A DNA stretch of 64,000 nt, taken from Laguncularia racemosa. Taxonomy: Eukaryota; Streptophyta; Magnoliopsida; Myrtales; Combretaceae. The position numbers and the translations under genes were made by a program. Below the pieces are notes generated by a model. It had not been told where the DNA came from. It made no database searches and saw only the letters and a program-made list of their open reading frames with translations. Location of the stretch: contig JBBMOL010000057.1 of assembly GCA_037954665.1 (NCBI GenBank), forward strand, positions 1,984,001 to 2,048,000, read 5' to 3'. Shown in pieces: positions 59,604 to 64,000 of the stretch (within the stretch, counting starts at the first letter, position 1; each line of letters begins with the position of its first letter).

Positions 59604-60060
59604 TTAAGCCTTAATGGGAGTGCACTGGTCATCTGGTGCTTCCTCTTCCTCATTTAACAATTGCAAAGTTGTGTATGGAACATAATTTCTAATGACTTGA
59701 ATGTTCAAACCATTTTCTTTAGCTTGAATAGGAACTTTGGATGCCAAAGTTGTTAGTGCATTCACATAACAGCTGGTCGATCGTTTAGTATGTTCGTATC
59801 TCACTGAATCGAACTTGCTAACTAAAGATTGTACTAAAACCCTGTAAGGTGCTAGTGTTGGTTCATTGAGAGCAAATTTTCCATTGGCCTACTTAATGAT
59901 TAGGTTTAAATCACCATGGATGCATAAGTGAGATGCCTCAGCATTTTGTGCGGAAATGAGTCTAAGTAAGAGAGCCTCGTACTTAGCCTTATTATTGGTG
60001 CAATGGAAGTCTAGCTTAAATGCTAGCAGTATCTCTTGGCCTTTAGGGGGTCATTAATAC
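59604..60060 (-). pseudogene. RNase H region of the degenerate gypsy element
   Basis: The minus strand gives LDFHCTNNKAEYEALLLRLI (about 59955-60015), then HLCIHGDLNLIIKQ and a region ending RYEHTKRSTSCYVNALTTLA (about 59745-59805). This is the plant RNase H form found in Tat/Athila-type gypsy elements. One stop lies after IIKQ. Confidence 0.7.
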
Positions 60061-60899
60061 TACTCCACCTCCTTGCCTAATACTAGCAAAGGAGCCATTA
60101 AACTGCATCTTCCATTTTGCACCAAATTCTGCCTTTATGGAGTCCTCATGAAACTCCGTTGGGCTTGTATCTATGGCGTGAGTCCCATGTGTGATAGGAA
60201 AATGGGCTAGGAGGTCTATTACAGCTTAAGATTTAATAGCTTTAAGCAGCATAACTGTAATGTCAAACTCTAATAAGAAGAGCAACCGTTTTGCAATCCC
60301 CCTAGATAGGGTCGGTCATGATAGCAAGTATTTTAGCGAGTTAAAGTAGGTGACAAAGTTGACTTTATATGCCAAAAAGTAGTGACGCAACTTCTGTGTA
60401 GTAAATATTAACACAAGACAATGCTTCTCGCAAGTTAAATGATTGACTTCACTCCCTTGGAGGGATTGGCTTAGGTAGTATACGAGTTACTCCTTACCTT
60501 TAAGTTCTTATGTAAGTAAAACCCCAATCAACTTATCAGTAGATGTCAATTAGAGAATCATTAGTAATCCTTTGACAGGCATTGTCATCGTCTATAGAGA
60601 AGTGAGTATATCTTTTACCTTCTGAATGACCTCATCTTGTAATTGCCCCCACTCAAATAGTGTTTCTTTCTTCATGAGTTGTTGTAAGGAATAGGAGATC
60701 TCAGCTCGTGCAGGGATGAATCACTTGATATAAGAGCCTTTACCATGAATGTCTTTAATTCCTTTAGGTTAGTGGGTGAGGGTATGGATTGTATAGCCTA
60801 CACCTTTGTTGAATCGACATCGACCCCTTTTCTGTGAATTACAAATCTAAGGAATTTTTAGATGCTATACTAAAGATGCATTTTAGCGGATTCATGTGC

Positions 60900-61400
60900 A
60901 ACTTATACTATTGATACTGCTCAAAAACCCTCTGCATATGTATTAAGTGATCCAGTGCCCGCCTTGAGTTAATAACTATGTCATCCATATAGTTTTTCAT
61001 GAAGTCGTGCATCATATTGTGGAAGATAGCAATCATTACTCTTTGGTAAGTTAGTCCTATATTCTTAAGCCCAAAGGGCATGACAATATGGTATAAATTC
61101 CTTATCGGTGTCCTAAAGGCGGTACACTCAGCATCTCCAAAGTTCATCTTGATTTGGTTGTAGCTACTAAAACTATCCATAAATGAGAAAAATCCATGTT
61201 TGGATATGGCATCCACTAACATGTCTATATTTGGCAATGGGAAGTCATCCTTTAAGTAAGCTTTATTAAGATCACGAAAATCTATACAAAGTTGTATCTA
61301 GCCATTTTTCTTCCTTATCGGCACGATATTAACCAACCATATAGGGTGCTCAATTGACTTGATAAAGCTAACTTAGAGCAACCTCTCAATTTCTTCTTTG
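60900..61400 (-). pseudogene. reverse transcriptase region of the degenerate gypsy element
   Basis: An open stretch at 60908-61237 has the RT blocks PNIDMLVDAISKHGFFSFMD, YNQIKMNFGDAECTAF, YHIVMPFGLKN and the catalytic box NYMDDIVINS (about 60965-60995). Upstream, CIDFRDLNKAYLKDDFPLP (about 61240-61300) continues the domain after a stop. Confidence 0.88.
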
Positions 61401-62110
61401 ATTCAGATCTCAACTTCTGGGCATAAAACTTGTTGTTCCTGTTTTACTTACTTAATTTTGGTTGTAATGTTTAATTTATATACCACTAGATTGGGGTCCA
61501 ATCCCGACATTTCATTGTAAGTTCATGTAAACACATCTCTATACTCCCTTAGCATTCCACTAAGTGGATCTTAAGCTCTTGCAAGAGATTCTTGCTAATG
61601 AAGATAAGTTTCAGAGGTTTCGGAATCTCCCTTAGTCTCGCTGGATCTAACTCTCCAATCTCATCAACTTATGGCTTGAGTTGATCCTGCATCTTTAGAG
61701 AGGCAGTTTAGGTTTCTTGTGTTAATATGAGATCTAAAGAAAATGAGTAAGCTTCTTCAAATCTTATGGACCATCATAAGTAGTACACCCTTTACCCATT
61801 TTCTCTAATGAAACTCTTTATTCCCTCACTTCGTTTTTGCTTTTTCTTACCCTCGTGGGACCTTCACATTCTCTTCTTATTCTTGGGCTTCTCTTGAGTC
61901 TCCTCTCAAGTGGGTAGTGGTGTGCCAGAGGATTTTTGCAATGGCAATCTCTCCCTCTTTGGCATATTCATCGAAGAATGCGACTTTGATGAAGTATGCC
62001 TCATTATGCTCGAACTGATTATTCGTAGAGGGATTGAATGTGTCTTTTTCCCTCTAATGACCCATAATGCACTGATGTTATGTTGAAAATATGATATTGT
62101 GATCATGTAG

Positions 62111-62449
62111 CTACTTTGTTTCAACCAGTAGATGATAGGATACGAACATGTCGATCACGTGAAACTGTGTAGAACCTTGTATTGGGCCAACTTTAAAGAT
62201 CACATTAATATACTCTATTGTGTTTGTAGACATGTCAGTGAAACTATTTACGATGATAGGTCGTGTTACTAGGGGTTGGTTGTCTATCCCTACAACCTTG
62301 AATGTAGACATCGACATTATGTTTATAGAAGAGCCATTGTCTATGAATGTTCTCTTAATGGGATACCTATTTAGCATGTTTTCCACATAAAGAGGATGGT
62401 TGTAGTTGGGATTCTTAGCGCACATGTCCGCATCTCTAAAGAGTATCAC
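62111..62449 (-). pseudogene. aspartic protease region of the degenerate gypsy element
   Basis: The reading frame contains NRYPIKRTFIDNGSSINIMS. The D-N-G-S-S motif stands where retroviral-type proteases have D-(S/T)-G. Flanking strands (VVGIDNQPL, VGPIQGSTQFHVIDM) fit the fold. Confidence 0.75.
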
Positions 62450-63129
62450 ATTCCCATGTGCCTTAGCTATACTTTGTACAGGTTGCGCTAGACTGTACTC
62501 CCTATACTGTGTCTTAGTGATTTAGGTAAGAGTAATTGCCGCTGTAAACCGTGCATCATCATTAAACCTGAGTAAATTAAAAAAAAAAAAAATTGAAGTT
62601 AGCCGTCTTCATTAAGGCGGCGACCTCTGGCATACGTGTGCTCTCATCATTCCCAATTATAGCCTCTTGGTTGTTACGCACCTCGACATGTGGCATGTCT
62701 CCTTCTTCAGTGCTAGGATTATAGTTGAGAGCATTTGTAGTACCCCTACTGATTGTTGAGTGTAGGAAGTAGATTGTTACATACATCATTATTTTCTATG
62801 ATAAGTTTCCCATTACGGATCCTGTTATTGAAAATCTTCTTCAAAGCCTAACACTCATTTGTAGGGTAACCTACGAATCTATGATACTTGCAAAACTTAA
62901 GATTGTTATTTTCCTTTTGCATTGGTAAATGACCCACCATTAGGAGCTTGATATTCCCATCTCGTAACCATTGGTCAAGTAGAGCATGTACCTTTCCCAT
63001 TGGGCATGTGAAAAGAGCTGATGTAGAGCCTCGTGATATATCATTCTTTGGCTTCTTGTTGTCTCTACGAGTCTCAAGCTAAGTTAGCAAATGTTGCTCG
63101 TTTCTCAAACTTTCCATTTTCTTCTCATT

Positions 63130-63640
63130 ACCCTGCAATAGAGTTGTTAGTTCTTCTTGCAATCTCAACGAGTGTAGAAAAGGAACTTAGGTTGAGATTT
63201 TCTAAGTGGACTGCTTACTCATTGAACATCCCTTGGATACGGATCTTCACTGACTCCCTCTCATCAAATACATCTTGGATGTCCAAGGTACACTCCTTGA
63301 AGCGCTCTATATAATCTATCATGTCTTCCTTGGGGTATTGTCATGTTCTTCCCATGTCCATTATCATGACTCGTTCTTAGGTGGAGAAAAATTTCTTTAG
63401 GAATAGCTTACACATAAACCTCTATAAATTAACTAACCTTGTAGAGAGATTGACATATTAGGTGTATGCCTTTTCGGTTAGTGACTTGAAGAATTCTTTG
63501 AGCTTCAGGTCATTATCCAACTTGTATACTTCCAAGGTCTTGATAAACTTAAGTAAATGTTCATTGGCACTTCCTTTCTTACCATTGAACAAGATGAACT
63601 TAGGACTAACATAATTATCGGGATAAGGTTTTTCAGCAAT
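63130..63640 (-). pseudogene. gag region of the degenerate gypsy element
   Basis: The minus strand reads PKFILFNGKKGSANEHLLKF (about 63540-63600), LKLKEFFKSLTEKAYT, then after stops CKLFLKKFFST and QYPKEDMIDYIERFKECTLD (about 63285-63345). This is the retrotransposon Gag domain pattern. Confidence 0.75.
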
Positions 63641-64000
63641 GTGTTAATGGTAAGGGAGTCTTAACTCTAGCACTACCACAGTTAATTTTTCTTGTATTTC
63701 TTTTAAGTATATGTCTAAGTATTCCCTTGTTACAAAGGAGGTCCTTGGAGTAGATACCATAAAAGTAGGTGCAAGAGTAGACTAACGACTAAATCCACCA
63801 AGAGCATTAAAAGGGGGAGTGTTTGGTGGAGGGGTTTGTTCTTAAGGAATGTTCTCCTCATTAATGGGAGGATTAGATGGAAGAACTGCATGTGATGGAT
63901 TTGCATGGATAGTGCATTGCTACACAACAATGCTGGTGTTTGGCGAAGCCGCACCTTATTGCATGACAATAGTAGCAGCTAACTCTTATGTTCTTCTACA

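Larger units (their letters stand above)
58250..64000 (-). mobile_element. degenerate Ty3/gypsy retrotransposon (gag to integrase), runs off the right edge
   Basis: Domain remnants appear on the minus strand in the order gag, protease, RT, RNase H, integrase, so it is Ty3/gypsy. It is a different and older lineage than the elements at 13.9-19.6 and 33.8-39.2 kb: RT has YMDD instead of YFDD, and RNase H has the TNNKAEYEAL-type motif. No LTR was located with certainty. Stops and frame shifts are spread throughout. Confidence 0.85.

Overview
The window is nuclear DNA of a flowering plant, most likely a eudicot. It has intron-containing plant genes with GT-AG junctions, an AT-rich background and dense LTR retrotransposons. 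I cannot name the species. No bacterial-style operons, CRISPR arrays or rRNA genes were seen, and no convincing complete tRNA gene.

Left half (1-29.6 kb). The window opens inside a decayed minus-strand Ty3/gypsy element (1-1718). Then come a two-exon class-3 lipase-like gene (6884-8207) and a three-exon allene oxide cyclase gene of jasmonate biosynthesis (AOC, 11364-12573). A structurally complete minus-strand Ty3/gypsy element follows (13851-19596, TSD GATTA), then a second lipase-like gene (22891-24592) with a probable 5'-UTR intron.

Middle (29.6-42.3 kb). A third lipase copy is a pseudogene (29599-40354) split by a Ty1/copia element (30361-40046, TSD GAAAT). That element is itself split by a plus-strand Ty3/gypsy element (33829-39249, TSD CACCT). 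All three nested boundaries can be read to the base or nearly so. A LEA_2/NHL-type membrane protein gene lies at 41626-42276 (minus).

Right half (42.3-64 kb). A long AT-rich stretch with no recognisable gene leads to a ~2 kb LTR-like block (50018-51985). Next is a cluster of unrelated gene fragments: LARP1 DM15 region, PARN-like nuclease and endo-beta-mannanase. A decayed plant-mobile-domain (PMD) ORF lies on the plus strand (about 54.9-57.5 kb), and a heavily decayed Ty3/gypsy element on the minus strand runs off the right edge (about 58.3-64 kb). The PMD ORF sits where some plant Ty3/gypsy elements carry an extra antisense ORF.

The working genes are probably the two lipase-like genes, AOC and the LEA_2 gene. 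AOC makes the jasmonate precursor OPDA in plastids. The lipase-like genes are a tandem family and have no demonstrated link to AOC beyond position. The most distinctive signal is in the LTRs of the left-hand and nested gypsy copies. They are built from short units around the 10-bp palindrome CACGGCCGTG, many of which form hairpins. In the nested copy the two LTRs differ by exactly four such units (258 bp).
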